In this document: piece by piece, positions 52,031 to 60,608 of the stretch | How positions within the stretch are numbered: the first letter of the stretch is position 1 | Layout: each line of letters opens with the position of its first letter | From: Nocardioides aromaticivorans | GTDB lineage: Bacteria; Actinomycetota; Actinomycetes; Propionibacteriales; Nocardioidaceae | Length of the DNA stretch: 64,000 nucleotides | Direction: 5' to 3' | Assembly: GCF_013408525.1 (NCBI RefSeq) | Contig: NZ_JACBZM010000001.1 | Coordinates: 4,154,001-4,218,000, forward strand | Program-made: the position numbers and the translations under genes | Notes under the pieces: model-generated | What the model saw: only the letters and a program-made list of their open reading frames with translations | Told to the model about the DNA's origin: nothing | Database searches by the model: none

Positions 52031-52112
52031 CGGCTCGGGTGGCTGCTGCGCGCCGGACCCAGCGGATCCACCCACGCGCTCCCTCTGACGTCCCCGGACG
52101 CTCCCCGGTTCT

Positions 52113-52171
52113 CCACTTCTCCCCACTTTTCCCTCCACTTCGCTCCACCCCGCTCCTCCACCCCACTCCAC
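52113..52171 (-). promoter_or_regulatory. MraZ-box-like array facing moxR
   Basis: GTGG (minus strand) occurs at 52113, 52123, 52135, 52145, 52158, 52163 and 52168 (plus-strand coordinates of CCAC), mostly 10-13 nt apart, some inside AAGTGGAG and AAAGTGGG. It is the mirror of the array at 52244-52283. It is upstream of moxR and also of the mraZ promoter. Confidence 0.5.
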
Positions 52172-52237
52172 GGCGCTGACCTGCGGGTTTTCGGCGCGCA
52201 GGGGAGCAACACGCCCCGGAAAGGGGAGCGTCGGTGG

Positions 52238-52265
52238 TTGACGGTGGGGGAAAGTGGAGTACTGT
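52238..52265 (+). promoter_or_regulatory. mraZ promoter
   Basis: TTGACG (52238-52243) and TACTGT (52260-52265), with a 16-nt spacer, give a start near 52272. The MraZ-box array overlaps both, so autorepression by MraZ is expected. Confidence 0.55.
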
Positions 52266-52283
52266 GGGGGAAAGTGGAGGAAC
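52244..52283 (+). promoter_or_regulatory. MraZ-binding box array
   Basis: GTGGGGGAAAGTGGAG occurs exactly at 52244-52259 and again at 52264-52279, so GTGG recurs every 10 nt (52244, 52254, 52264, 52274), on one helix face. MraZ proteins bind such TGGG/GTGG repeats at the mra promoter. Weaker copies (GGCGG, GGTGGG) continue to about 52300. Confidence 0.75.
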
Positions 52284-52317
52284 GGCGGAGTCCGGTGGGA
52301 CGGCTGGGGGTGGCCCG

Positions 52318-52740
52318 ATGCTCTTCATGGGCACCTACACCCCGAAGCTCGACGACAAGGGCCGTCTCTTCCTCCCGGCGAAGTTCAGGGATCGACTGGC
52401 GGAGGGCCTCGTGGTCACACAGGGACAGGACAAGTGCCTGGTCGTGTGGCCGACCGATGTCTTCGCCGAGGAGGCCGAGCGGCAGGCCGCGCGGCCGATG
52501 ACCAACCGCGCCGCCCGGCGCTACGCACGGGTGCTGTTCGCCGGCGGCGACGAGAGCACGCCCGACAAGCAGGGCCGGATCGGCATCCCGGCCCACCTCC
52601 GGGAGTACGCGGGCCTCGAGCGCGACGTGGTCGTGATCGGTGTCCGGGACCGGCTGGAGATCTGGAACCCGACCGCATGGCGCGAGTTCCAGCTCGAGGC
52701 GCTGGAGGAGTTCGCCGACCTCGACGAGGACGACGACTGA
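52318..52740 (+). CDS. mraZ: Transcriptional regulator MraZ
   Basis: Encodes 140 residues (mycobacterial MraZ is 143). The opening FMGTYTPKLDDKGRLFLPAKFRD is the first AbrB-like MraZ domain, and DKQGRIGIPAHLREYAGLERDVVVIGVRDRLEIW the second, with the DXXXR loops DDKGR and DKQGR that contact DNA. MraZ forms ring-shaped oligomers that repress the division cluster. The acidic tail EEFADLDEDDD is longer than in many homologues. ATG 52318 and 52327 are both possible starts. Confidence 0.93.
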   Translation: MLFMGTYTPKLDDKGRLFLPAKFRDRLAEGLVVTQGQDKCLVVWPTDVFAEEAERQAARPMTNRAARRYARVLFAGGDESTPDKQGRIGIPAHLREYAGLERDVVVIGVRDRLEIWNPTAWREFQLEALEEFADLDEDDD

Positions 52741-52749
52741 GCCCGAGCA

Positions 52750-52781
52750 CCACCCACCAGCAGCGCCACCCACCAGCAGCG
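52750..52781. repeat. 16-bp tandem repeat
   Basis: CCACCCACCAGCAGCG occurs twice without spacing, just downstream of mraZ. Confidence 0.85.
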
Positions 52782-52868
52782 CCAGCACCACCACTGACAA
52801 CACAACAGCGGATCCGCAGGACGAGGTCTCAGCCCGCTCCCGCTCCCGACACCCCGAAGTCGGACCAC

Positions 52869-52949
52869 CTGGGGCACCTTCCCCGGCACCAGGCGGTCAC
52901 CACGACCACGGGGCCACCCGGCCTTCTGGGGCACCTTCCCCGGCACCAG
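52869..52949. repeat. 24-bp direct repeat pair
   Basis: A 24-bp unit starting CTGGGGCACC and ending CGGCACCAG is identical at 52869-52892 and 52926-52949, 57 nt apart. Each unit can form a small stem (CTGG/CCAG ends; GGGG and CCCC inside). Confidence 0.85.
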
Positions 52950-53059
52950 ACGGCACCCGAACACCACCGGGCACGGGAGCGGGCAGGGACCTGGCTCTGC
53001 GGATCCGCTCGATTTCCAGCAGCTCCAGAAGTGCCACACAGGGTCGAAGGGTCGAAGCC

Positions 53060-53233
53060 ATGAGCGTGATGCGGACGCACGCACCGGAGGTCTCCGGTCA
53101 GCGGTCCCAGCCACGCGTGCGCGAGCAGGCACGCGAGGTGCTGCTCCTCATGTCCTTCTCCGCGGCCGTCTCCGTCGGCTGTGCGCTGCTGCTGGTCCTC
53201 GCCCACCTGCTCTCCGGGCCCACGGGGCGCTGA
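53060..53233 (+). CDS. Small single-helix membrane protein between mraZ and rsmH
   Basis: Encodes 57 residues from ATG 53060. A charged N-terminus (VREQAREV) leads to one transmembrane helix, [24 protein letters not shown]. It ends 7 nt before rsmH. The position in the division cluster suggests an envelope or division role, but there is no recognisable domain. The frame stays open upstream; the ATG is preceded only by GGTCGAAGCC, a weak ribosome site. Confidence 0.55.
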   Translation: MSVMRTHAPEVSGQRSQPRVREQAREVLLLMSFSAAVSVGCALLLVLAHLLSGPTGR

Positions 53234-53240
53234 GGCCACC

Positions 53241-54245
53241 ATGGGCAGCCCGCGCCACGTCCCCGTCCTGCTGGACCGGGTCGTCTCCCTCCTCGCGCCC
53301 GCGCTCGAGCGCGACGGCCTCGCCGACGGCGAGCGGACGGTGCTCGTCGACTGCACCCTCGGCCTCGGCGGCCACACCGAGGCCGTGCTCGAGCGGTGCC
53401 CGCACGCCCGGGTCATCGGCATCGACCGCGACCCGCAGGCGCTGGCCATGAGCCGCGAGCGGCTGGTGTCGTACGGCGACCGCTTCACCGGCGTGCTCGC
53501 GGTGTACGACGAGATCGCCGACGTCATCGAGGACCAGGGCCTCGACCACGTCGACGGTGTGCTCTTCGACCTCGGCGTCTCGTCGATGCAGCTCGACCTG
53601 CCGGAGCGCGGCTTCGCCTACGCGGTGGACGCCCCGCTCGACATGCGGATGGGCAGCACCGGCCCCACCGCGGCCGACGTCCTCAACACCTACAGCGCGG
53701 CCGAGCTGGCCCGGGTCCTCAAGGAGTACGGCGAGGAGAAGATGGCGCGCCGGATCGCCGACGCCGTCGTCCGGGAGCGGGCGGTCGAGCCGTTCACGAC
53801 CTCCGGGCGCCTCGTCGCCCTCCTGTACGACGTCATCCCCGCCCCCGCCCGTCGCACCGGCGGCCATCCGGCCAAGCGCACCTTCCAGGCCCTGCGCATG
53901 GAGGTCAACGACGAGCTCGGCGTGCTGCGCCGCGCGATGCCGCCCGCGGTCGACGCGATCGGGGTCGGGGGCCGCGTGGTCGTCGAGTCCTACCACTCGC
54001 TCGAGGACCGTCTGGTGAAGCGCGTCTTCGCCGACGCGACCCGGCTCGACGTCCCCGACGACCTGCCCTTCGTGCCCGAGGGCGCCGAGCCGTCGTACCG
54101 GCTCGTGACGCGGGGGTCCGAGCAGGCCAACGCGGAGGAGATCGAGGAGAACCCCCGCGCCGCGTCCGTCCGCCTCCGCGCGATCGAGCGCATCCGTCCG
54201 TCCAGCAAGTCCAGCACCACTCGTGGCAAGGGAGCCCGCCGATGA
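53241..54245 (+). CDS. rsmH: 16S rRNA (cytosine(1402)-N(4))-methyltransferase RsmH
   Basis: Encodes 334 residues. The N-terminal [13 protein letters not shown], motif [27 protein letters not shown], the family text [19 protein letters not shown] and the C-terminal [14 protein letters not shown] are all in place. It methylates C1402 in the 30S decoding centre. Its place after mraZ is conserved across bacteria. ftsL follows with an ATGA overlap. Confidence 0.95.
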   Translation: MGSPRHVPVLLDRVVSLLAPALERDGLADGERTVLVDCTLGLGGHTEAVLERCPHARVIGIDRDPQALAMSRERLVSYGDRFTGVLAVYDEIADVIEDQGLDHVDGVLFDLGVSSMQLDLPERGFAYAVDAPLDMRMGSTGPTAADVLNTYSAAELARVLKEYGEEKMARRIADAVVRERAVEPFTTSGRLVALLYDVIPAPARRTGGHPAKRTFQALRMEVNDELGVLRRAMPPAVDAIGVGGRVVVESYHSLEDRLVKRVFADATRLDVPDDLPFVPEGAEPSYRLVTRGSEQANAEEIEENPRAASVRLRAIERIRPSSKSSTTRGKGARR

Positions 54246-54817
54246 GCAGCACCGCACCGCAGATCCGCCGCCTGCAGTCCGTTGCGCCGCGGATCGCGCA
54301 GGCCGCCCTGGAGCGGGCCCGGCTCACGGTCGTGCCGCGCACGCGACGCACGCGCGCCCCGCGGGTGCCCTTCGTCGCCTTCGTCAGCGTGATCCTGCTG
54401 GCGGGCGTGGTCGGGCTGCTGCTGTTCAACACCTCCATGCAGCAGGCCTCCTTCAAGGCGACTGCCCTGGAGAACCAGGCCACGGACCTCGGCGCGCAGC
54501 AGGAGGCGCTCGAGATGGACATCCAGGCGCTGCGCGAGCCGCAGCGCCTGGCCCGGCTGGCCCAGGACATGGGCATGGTGATCCCGTCGACGCCGGCCGG
54601 CGTCCTCGACCTGTCGACGGGCCGGATCACGGGCAAGCCGGTGCCGGCCTCCGGCGGCGACGCCATCCCGCTGCACATGCCGGGCCCGAAGAAGCCGGCG
54701 GAGTTGCAGCGGCCGGCCGACGTCGAGGTCAACCCGGCGAAGGTCGACGCGGCGAGGACGGACGCCGGCACCAAGCCGAAGAACACGACCGACGGCGCGC
54801 CCACCGGAGATCGGTGA
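54242..54817 (+). CDS. ftsL: FtsL-type division protein
   Basis: Encodes 191 residues. A basic cytoplasmic N-terminus is followed by one membrane helix ([21 protein letters not shown], near residues 41-61) and a short coiled coil with [38 protein letters not shown], the FtsL/DivIC-like pattern. A proline-rich extracytoplasmic tail follows. FtsL bridges FtsQ/DivIC and the FtsW-FtsI synthase at the septum. The tail is longer than in Escherichia coli FtsL. Confidence 0.82.
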   Translation: MSSTAPQIRRLQSVAPRIAQAALERARLTVVPRTRRTRAPRVPFVAFVSVILLAGVVGLLLFNTSMQQASFKATALENQATDLGAQQEALEMDIQALREPQRLARLAQDMGMVIPSTPAGVLDLSTGRITGKPVPASGGDAIPLHMPGPKKPAELQRPADVEVNPAKVDAARTDAGTKPKNTTDGAPTGDR

Positions 54818-54881
54818 GCGTTCGGCCTAGGGTCGGACCGACCGAGGGCGACGGGCCCTGCCACCGATCAGGACGAGAGCG

Positions 54882-56693
54882 TTGAGCCGACCCAGCACCC
54901 TCCGCACCCGCCGCGGGACCGGTCCCCGGCGAGGCTCCCCGAAGCTGCGCATGCAGGTCGGGTTCCTGCTCATCGCCATCGTGCTCTCGGTCTTCGCCGG
55001 GCGCCTGGTCCAGCTCCAGGGCCTCGACCCGGACTCCTACGCGCAGATGGCTGCCGCGGAGGGGTCGGACCACGTGGTGCTGCCGGCGTCGCGCGGCGAG
55101 ATCCTCGACCGCAACGGCGAGCCCCTGGCCGAGACGGTCGACGGGCGGATGATCATCGCCGACCCGGCGGTCACCGCGAAGGTGGCGCCCCAGCTGGCGA
55201 CCGTCCTGGCCAAGCGGCTCGGCATCGACTACTTCCAGACCCTGGAGCGCCTGCGCGTCGAGGACAGCCGGTTCCAGTACGTCGCCCGGCAGGTCCCGGC
55301 GAGCAAGGCCGAGAAGGTCGTCGCCGACATCCGCAAGGAGTTCGAGGACGAGGACGGCCGCCCGTTCGCCGGCCTCACCACCGAGCGCGACCCGCTGCGG
55401 ATCTACCCCAACGACGACGTCGCGGCCAACCTGCTCGGCTTCCTCGGCACGCCGAAGGACGACGGCTCGGCGCAGGCGCTCGCCGGCCTCGAGGCATCGT
55501 TCAACAAGTACCTCTCGGGCAAGGACGGCGAGGCCACCTACGAGGTGGGCGCCGGCAACCAGATCCCGCTCGGCGACAACACCGTCACGCCCGCGGTCGA
55601 CGGCCGCAACCTGCACCTGACGATCGACCGCGACCTGCAGTTCTACGCCCAGCGGGTCCTGCAGCAGACGGTCACCCGCGCGGCCGGCAAGTCCGGGATC
55701 GCCGTGATCATGGACAGCCGCACCGGTGACCTGCTGGCGCTGGCCGACTACCCGACGTACGACGCCTCGGACCCCTACCGCTACGACGACTCCCTCTACA
55801 AGTCGTCCGCGCTGACCGACGTCTACGAGCCCGGCTCCGTCGAGAAGGTGCTCACCGTCAGCTCGCTGGTCGACGCGGGGCTGGCCTTCAAGGAGCAGAA
55901 GTTCCGGGTGCCGGGCCAGCTCCACCGCCAAGACCGGCCGATCGGCGACTACTGGGAGCACGGCATGCTCCGGCTCACGCTCGCCGGCATCATCGCCAAG
56001 TCCTCCAACGTCGGCACCGTGCTCGCGGCCGACCAGTTCCACAACGGCCAGCTGCGCCGCTACCTCACCGCCTACGGCCTCGGCCAGCGCACCGACGTCG
56101 GCCTCGGCGGCGAGACGAAGGGCCTCCTGCCGCAGGGCGCCGCGTGGACCTCGCAGGTCGGCGACCGCATCGCCTTCGGGCAGTCGCTGTCGGTCAACGC
56201 CGTCCAGATGGCCGCGGCCGTCAACACGATCGCCAACGGCGGCGTGCGGATCGCCCCGTCGCTGGTGCAGGGCGAGGCGACGACCGACAAGGGCCAGAAG
56301 GTCGGCAGCGACGTCGCGTCGACCACGCGGGTGATCAGCGCCGACGCCGCCCACGAGACGATGCTCATGATGGAGCGGGTGCTCGACCCGGAGGAGGGCG
56401 TCGCGCCGGGCGCGGCCGTCCCCGGCTACCGCGTCGCCGGCAAGACCGGCACGGCCCAGCGGGTCGGCGAGAACGGCGGCTACGACGGCAGCACCACGGT
56501 CTCCTTCGCGGGATTCGCCCCGGCCGACGACCCGCGGTTCACGATCTACGTCGTCGTGCACAGCCCGCGACCGGGCAGTGGTGGTGGCAGCACCGCCGGT
56601 CCGGCATTCTCGAAGCTGATGAGCTACACATTGCGCCGCTACGGCGTCCCGCCGACGGGCGGCAAGCCGAACCAGACCCCGGTCGAGTGGTGA
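54882..56693 (+). CDS. ftsI: Peptidoglycan D,D-transpeptidase FtsI (PBP3)
   Basis: Encodes 603 residues from a TTG at 54882, the only good start here; the next ATG (54951) lies just before the transmembrane helix and would remove the basic N-terminus. A signal anchor (VGFLLIAIVLSVFAGRLVQ) is followed by the dimerisation domain and a transpeptidase domain with catalytic Ser in GSVEK, SSN in IAKSSNVG and KTG in AGKTGTAQ. It crosslinks septal peptidoglycan with FtsW. murE starts at the last bases of its stop (GTGA). Confidence 0.93.
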   Translation: MSRPSTLRTRRGTGPRRGSPKLRMQVGFLLIAIVLSVFAGRLVQLQGLDPDSYAQMAAAEGSDHVVLPASRGEILDRNGEPLAETVDGRMIIADPAVTAKVAPQLATVLAKRLGIDYFQTLERLRVEDSRFQYVARQVPASKAEKVVADIRKEFEDEDGRPFAGLTTERDPLRIYPNDDVAANLLGFLGTPKDDGSAQALAGLEASFNKYLSGKDGEATYEVGAGNQIPLGDNTVTPAVDGRNLHLTIDRDLQFYAQRVLQQTVTRAAGKSGIAVIMDSRTGDLLALADYPTYDASDPYRYDDSLYKSSALTDVYEPGSVEKVLTVSSLVDAGLAFKEQKFRVPGQLHRQDRPIGDYWEHGMLRLTLAGIIAKSSNVGTVLAADQFHNGQLRRYLTAYGLGQRTDVGLGGETKGLLPQGAAWTSQVGDRIAFGQSLSVNAVQMAAAVNTIANGGVRIAPSLVQGEATTDKGQKVGSDVASTTRVISADAAHETMLMMERVLDPEEGVAPGAAVPGYRVAGKTGTAQRVGENGGYDGSTTVSFAGFAPADDPRFTIYVVVHSPRPGSGGGSTAGPAFSKLMSYTLRRYGVPPTGGKPNQTPVEW

Positions 56694-58180
56694 GCCAGCC
56701 GACCCGGCCCGCACACCCGAACCTGACGTCGCTCGACGACGTCGCCCGGGCGCTGGGCCTTGCCCCGGACTTCCCCGGCACCCAGGTGCAGGGAGTCACC
56801 CTCGACTCACGTCGCGTCCAGACCGGCGACCTGTACGCCGCCCTGCCCGGCTCCCGCGCCCACGGCGCGGGGTTCACCGGGCAGGCCGCCGCGGCGGGTG
56901 CGGCTGCCGTGCTGACCGACCCCACCGGACTCGCCGACGCCTCCGGCCACGGTCTGCCCGTGCTGGTCGTGGACGATCCCCGCGCGGTGCTCGGCGACGT
57001 CGCCGCTCTGGTCTACGGCCACCCCGCCGCTGCGCTGCGCACGATCGGCGTCACCGGCACCCAGGGCAAGACCACCGTCACCCGGCTCCTCGACGGTGGC
57101 CTGCTCGCGAGCGGGGTGCGCAGCGCCGTCGTGGGCACCGTCGGGACGCGGATCGCCGGCGAGGAGGTGAAGACCGCGCTGACCACGCCCGAGGCCCCGG
57201 ACCTGCACGGGCTCTTCGCCCGGATGCGGGAGCTCGACGTGACCGCCTGCGCCATGGAGGTCTCGAGCCACGCGCTCGTCATGGGTCGCGTCGACGGCGT
57301 GCGCTTCGACGTCGCCGTGTTCACCAACCTCGGCCGCGACCACCTCGACTTCCACGCCGACGTCGAGGACTACTTCGCCGCCAAGGCGTCGCTCTTCACG
57401 CCCGAGCACGCCGCCCTCGGCCTGGTCTGCGTCGACGACGAGCACGGCCGGCGCCTCGTCGACGAGGCCACGATCCCGGTCCGGACCTACGGCCTGGCCG
57501 GTCCGGCCGACTGGACCGTGGCCGACGTCGAGCTCGGCGCCGACGGGTCGCGGTTCACCGTGCACGGGCCGGACGGTGTGCGGGTCGCGGGCGTCGTACC
57601 CCTGCCGGGGGACTTCAACGTCGCGAACGCCCTGGCCGCGATCGCGGCGGCGGCCGAGGCAGGCTTCGACCCGCAGGCGGTCGCGGACGGCATCGCGGCC
57701 TCGGGCGGCGTGCCCGGGCGCCTGGAGCGGGTGCCCACCGGGCGCGACCTGACCGTCGTCGTCGACTACGCCCACAAGCCCGACGCCGTCGAGGCGGTGC
57801 TGCGCACGCTGCGGCCGGTCACGAGGGGCCGGCTGGTCATCGTGATCGGCGCCGGGGGAGACCGCGACACCGGCAAGCGGCCGGTGATGGGCGAGATCGC
57901 CGCCCGGCTGGCCGACCTGGTGATCGTCACCGACGACAACCCGCGTTCCGAGGACCCCGCCGCGATCCGGGCCGAGGTGCTGGCCGGCACCAGCGGCGGA
58001 CAGGCCGAGGTCGTCGAGGTCGGCGACCGTCGTACCGCCATCGAGCGGGCCATCGACGGCGCCGGCCCGGGCGACGTCGTCGTCGTGGCCGGCAAGGGGC
58101 ACGAGACCGGCCAGGAGGTCGCCGGCGTGGTCCACCCGTTCGACGACCGCGAGGTCGTGCGCGAGGTGCTCGCCCGATGA
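56690..58180 (+). CDS. murE: UDP-MurNAc-tripeptide ligase (diaminopimelate-adding)
   Basis: Encodes 496 residues from GTG 56690, overlapping the ftsI stop. The ATP site GTQGKTTV is near residue 120, the substrate text AMEVSSHAL and NLGRDHLDFH follow, and the amino-acid specificity motif is DNPR in TDDNPRSEDP, which goes with diaminopimelate rather than lysine. It adds the third residue of the stem peptide. LL-diaminopimelate is usual in Nocardioides; the motif does not separate LL from meso. Confidence 0.95.
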   Translation: MSQPTRPAHPNLTSLDDVARALGLAPDFPGTQVQGVTLDSRRVQTGDLYAALPGSRAHGAGFTGQAAAAGAAAVLTDPTGLADASGHGLPVLVVDDPRAVLGDVAALVYGHPAAALRTIGVTGTQGKTTVTRLLDGGLLASGVRSAVVGTVGTRIAGEEVKTALTTPEAPDLHGLFARMRELDVTACAMEVSSHALVMGRVDGVRFDVAVFTNLGRDHLDFHADVEDYFAAKASLFTPEHAALGLVCVDDEHGRRLVDEATIPVRTYGLAGPADWTVADVELGADGSRFTVHGPDGVRVAGVVPLPGDFNVANALAAIAAAAEAGFDPQAVADGIAASGGVPGRLERVPTGRDLTVVVDYAHKPDAVEAVLRTLRPVTRGRLVIVIGAGGDRDTGKRPVMGEIAARLADLVIVTDDNPRSEDPAAIRAEVLAGTSGGQAEVVEVGDRRTAIERAIDGAGPGDVVVVAGKGHETGQEVAGVVHPFDDREVVREVLAR

Positions 58181-59541
58181 TCCCGCTGCGCCTCTCCGAG
58201 ATCGCCGGCGTCGTCGGCGGTGAGCTGCACGGCGAGGACCTGCTCGTCGCCGGTCCCGCCTACGTCGACAGCCGCACCCCCGTCCCCGACGGGCTCTTCG
58301 TCGCGCTGGTCGGCGAGCGCTCCGACGGCCACGAGTACGCCGCCACCGCGCACGCGGTCCTCGGCAGCCGCCCCACCGGCCGCCCCACCGTCGTGGTCGA
58401 GGACCCGGTCGTGGCACTCGGCCTCCTGGCCCGCCACGTGGTCGACCGCCTCGACGTCACGGTCCACGCGATGACCGGCTCGCAGGGCAAGACCGGCACG
58501 AAGGACTACCTGGCGGCGGTGCTGCGCACCCTCGCGGGGGAGGACGCCGTCGTCTCGACCACCGGCAACAACAACAACGAGCTGGGCGTCCCGCTCACCG
58601 TGCTGCGCGCCGACACCTCGACCCGGCACCTGGTGGTCGAGATGGGCGCCCGCGGGATCGGCCACATCGCCTACCTGTGCGGCATCGCGCCTCCCTCGAT
58701 CGCGGCCGTCCTCAACGTCGGCACCGCCCACGTGGGGGAGTTCGGCGGCCGCGAGCAGATCGCGCAGGCGAAGGGCGAGATCGTGGAGGCGCTCGGTGCG
58801 GACGGCACGGCCGTCCTCAACGCGGACGACCCGCTGGTCGCCGCGATGGCGCCGCGCACGCAGGCGCAGGTGCTCACCTTCGGCGAGACCGGTCGGCTGC
58901 GCTGGCGCGAGGCCAGCCTGGACGGGCTCGGCCGGCCGTCCTTCACCCTCGACCTCGACGGCGAGCTGTGCACCGTCCAGCTCCTCCAGACCGGGCTGCA
59001 CCAGATCAAGAACGCCGCCGCCGCGGCGGCGATGGCGATCGCCGCCGGCTTCACGCTGCCCTCCGTGGCCCAGGCGCTCGGCCAGGCGCAGGCCGCGTCG
59101 CGCTGGCGGATGGAGGTCACCGAGCGCTCCGACGGCATGGTCGTCGTCAACGACGCCTACAACGCCAATCCCGACTCCATGACGGCCGCCCTGGAGGCGG
59201 TCCACGCGATCGCGGCCGCGACCCCCGGCCGTCGTACCGTCGCGGTGCTGGGGGAGATGAAGGAGCTCGGTGCCGAGCACGACGCGGGCCACCGCGCGGT
59301 CGGCACGGTCGCGGCCGGGCTCGGGATCGACGTGGTCGTCGTGGTCGGCGACGCCGCCCGCGGCATCGCCGAGACCGCGGCCGACGGGGTGGGTGAGGTG
59401 ATCGTCACGGCGGGCCGTGAGGAAGCTGCGGCCTGGGTGCGGCAGAATGCCGGACCGGAGGACGTCGTCCTCGTCAAGGCGTCCCGCGGCGCCGCCTTGG
59501 AATGGGTAGCAGAGCAGGTCCTGGAGGAGACGACGCCATGA
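58177..59541 (+). CDS. murF: UDP-MurNAc-tripeptide D-alanyl-D-alanine ligase
   Basis: Encodes 454 residues; the start overlaps the murE stop (ATGA). ATP site GSQGKTGTKD, then TTGNNNNELGVPLTVL, VEMGARGIGHI, NVGTAHVGEFG and VVNDAYNANPDSM give a complete Mur ligase. It attaches D-Ala-D-Ala to complete the pentapeptide precursor in the cytoplasm. mraY overlaps its stop. Confidence 0.95.
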   Translation: MIPLRLSEIAGVVGGELHGEDLLVAGPAYVDSRTPVPDGLFVALVGERSDGHEYAATAHAVLGSRPTGRPTVVVEDPVVALGLLARHVVDRLDVTVHAMTGSQGKTGTKDYLAAVLRTLAGEDAVVSTTGNNNNELGVPLTVLRADTSTRHLVVEMGARGIGHIAYLCGIAPPSIAAVLNVGTAHVGEFGGREQIAQAKGEIVEALGADGTAVLNADDPLVAAMAPRTQAQVLTFGETGRLRWREASLDGLGRPSFTLDLDGELCTVQLLQTGLHQIKNAAAAAAMAIAAGFTLPSVAQALGQAQAASRWRMEVTERSDGMVVVNDAYNANPDSMTAALEAVHAIAAATPGRRTVAVLGEMKELGAEHDAGHRAVGTVAAGLGIDVVVVVGDAARGIAETAADGVGEVIVTAGREEAAAWVRQNAGPEDVVLVKASRGAALEWVAEQVLEETTP

Positions 59542-60608
59542 GAGCCATCCTGCTCGGGGGCGGCATCGCGTTGCTGATCTCCCTGCTCGGCACCCGCGTG
59601 GTGATCAACCTCTTCACCCAGTGGGGCTACGGCCAGGAGATCCGCGACGACGGCCCGACCAGCCACCACACCAAGCGGGGCACGCCCACGATGGGCGGCG
59701 TCGTCATCATCCTGGCCGCCGTCATCGGCTACTTCGCGGCGAAGCTGATCACGCTGACCTCGCCGAGCGCGTCCGCGCTCCTGCTGCTCTTCCTGTTCGT
59801 CGGCATGGGCCTGGTCGGCTTCCTCGACGACTTCATCAAGATCTCCAAGCAGCGCAGCCTCGGCCTGCGCAGCAAGGCCAAGATGGCGGGCCAGACCGTC
59901 ATCGCGCTGGTCTTCGGCTGGCTGGCCCTCTCGCCGATGCTGGAGGACGAGAACGGCCGCACGCCCGCGAGCGAGAAGGTCTCCTTCCTGCGCGAGCTCG
60001 ACTGGTTCGTGCTGCCGACGATCCTCGCGATCCTGCTGATCTGGCTCTTCGTCGCCGGGTTCAGCAACGCGGTCAACCTCACCGACGGGCTCGACGGCCT
60101 CGCGGCCGGCGCCTCGGTGATGGTGTTCGGCGCGTACACGCTCGTGAACATCTGGCAGAACAACCAGTTCTGCCAGGACGACCCGAGCGCCACCTGCTAC
60201 AACGTCCGGGACCCGCTCGACCTGGCGATCATCGCGGCGGCGATCACCGGCGCCTGCTTCGGCTTCCTGTGGTGGAACGCGTCGCCGGCCAAGATCTTCA
60301 TGGGCGACACCGGTTCGCTCGCGCTGGGCAGCGCGCTCGCCGGCTTCGCGATCCTCACCCGCACCGAGCTGCTGCTCGTGGTCCTCGGTGGCCTGTTCGT
60401 CCTCGAGACGGTGTCGGTGATGATGCAGGTCGGCTTCTTCAAGCTGACCAAGGGCAAGCGGATCTTCCGGATGGCGCCGATCCACCACCACTTCGAGATG
60501 CTCGGCTGGGAGCAGGTCACCGTCGTGATCCGGTTCTGGATCATCACCGGCCTGTTCGTCGCCACCGGCCTCGGCATCTTCTACGCCGAGTGGGTGTCGC
60601 GACTGTGA
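59538..60608 (+). CDS. mraY: Phospho-N-acetylmuramoyl-pentapeptide transferase
   Basis: Encodes 356 residues with ten predicted transmembrane segments. Key motifs: GPTSHHTKRGTPTMGG, FLDDFIKI with the Mg2+-binding Asp pair, NLTDGLDGLA, MGDTGSLALG and APIHHHFEMLGW. It transfers the phospho-MurNAc-pentapeptide to undecaprenyl phosphate, making lipid I at the inner membrane. It is coupled to murF and murD by overlaps. Confidence 0.96.
   Translation: MRAILLGGGIALLISLLGTRVVINLFTQWGYGQEIRDDGPTSHHTKRGTPTMGGVVIILAAVIGYFAAKLITLTSPSASALLLLFLFVGMGLVGFLDDFIKISKQRSLGLRSKAKMAGQTVIALVFGWLALSPMLEDENGRTPASEKVSFLRELDWFVLPTILAILLIWLFVAGFSNAVNLTDGLDGLAAGASVMVFGAYTLVNIWQNNQFCQDDPSATCYNVRDPLDLAIIAAAITGACFGFLWWNASPAKIFMGDTGSLALGSALAGFAILTRTELLLVVLGGLFVLETVSVMMQVGFFKLTKGKRIFRMAPIHHHFEMLGWEQVTVVIRFWIITGLFVATGLGIFYAEWVSRL

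Larger units (their letters stand above)
52741..53059. other. 319-nt gap between mraZ and the small membrane gene; repeats only
   Basis: No plausible gene is found here. It is rich in CAC/CCA triplets and contains a 16-bp tandem repeat (52750-52765 and 52766-52781) and a 24-bp direct repeat (52869-52892 and 52926-52949). Near its end GGGTCGAAGG and GGTCGAAG repeat just before the next start. Its length is unusual in a cluster where most genes overlap. Confidence 0.7.

Noticed and set aside
52640..53233. 197-residue frame covering the mraZ-rsmH gap
   Set aside because: Its first 140 residues are low-complexity Ser/Thr/Pro with repeat-derived text and overlap mraZ. Only the last 57 residues look like a protein.
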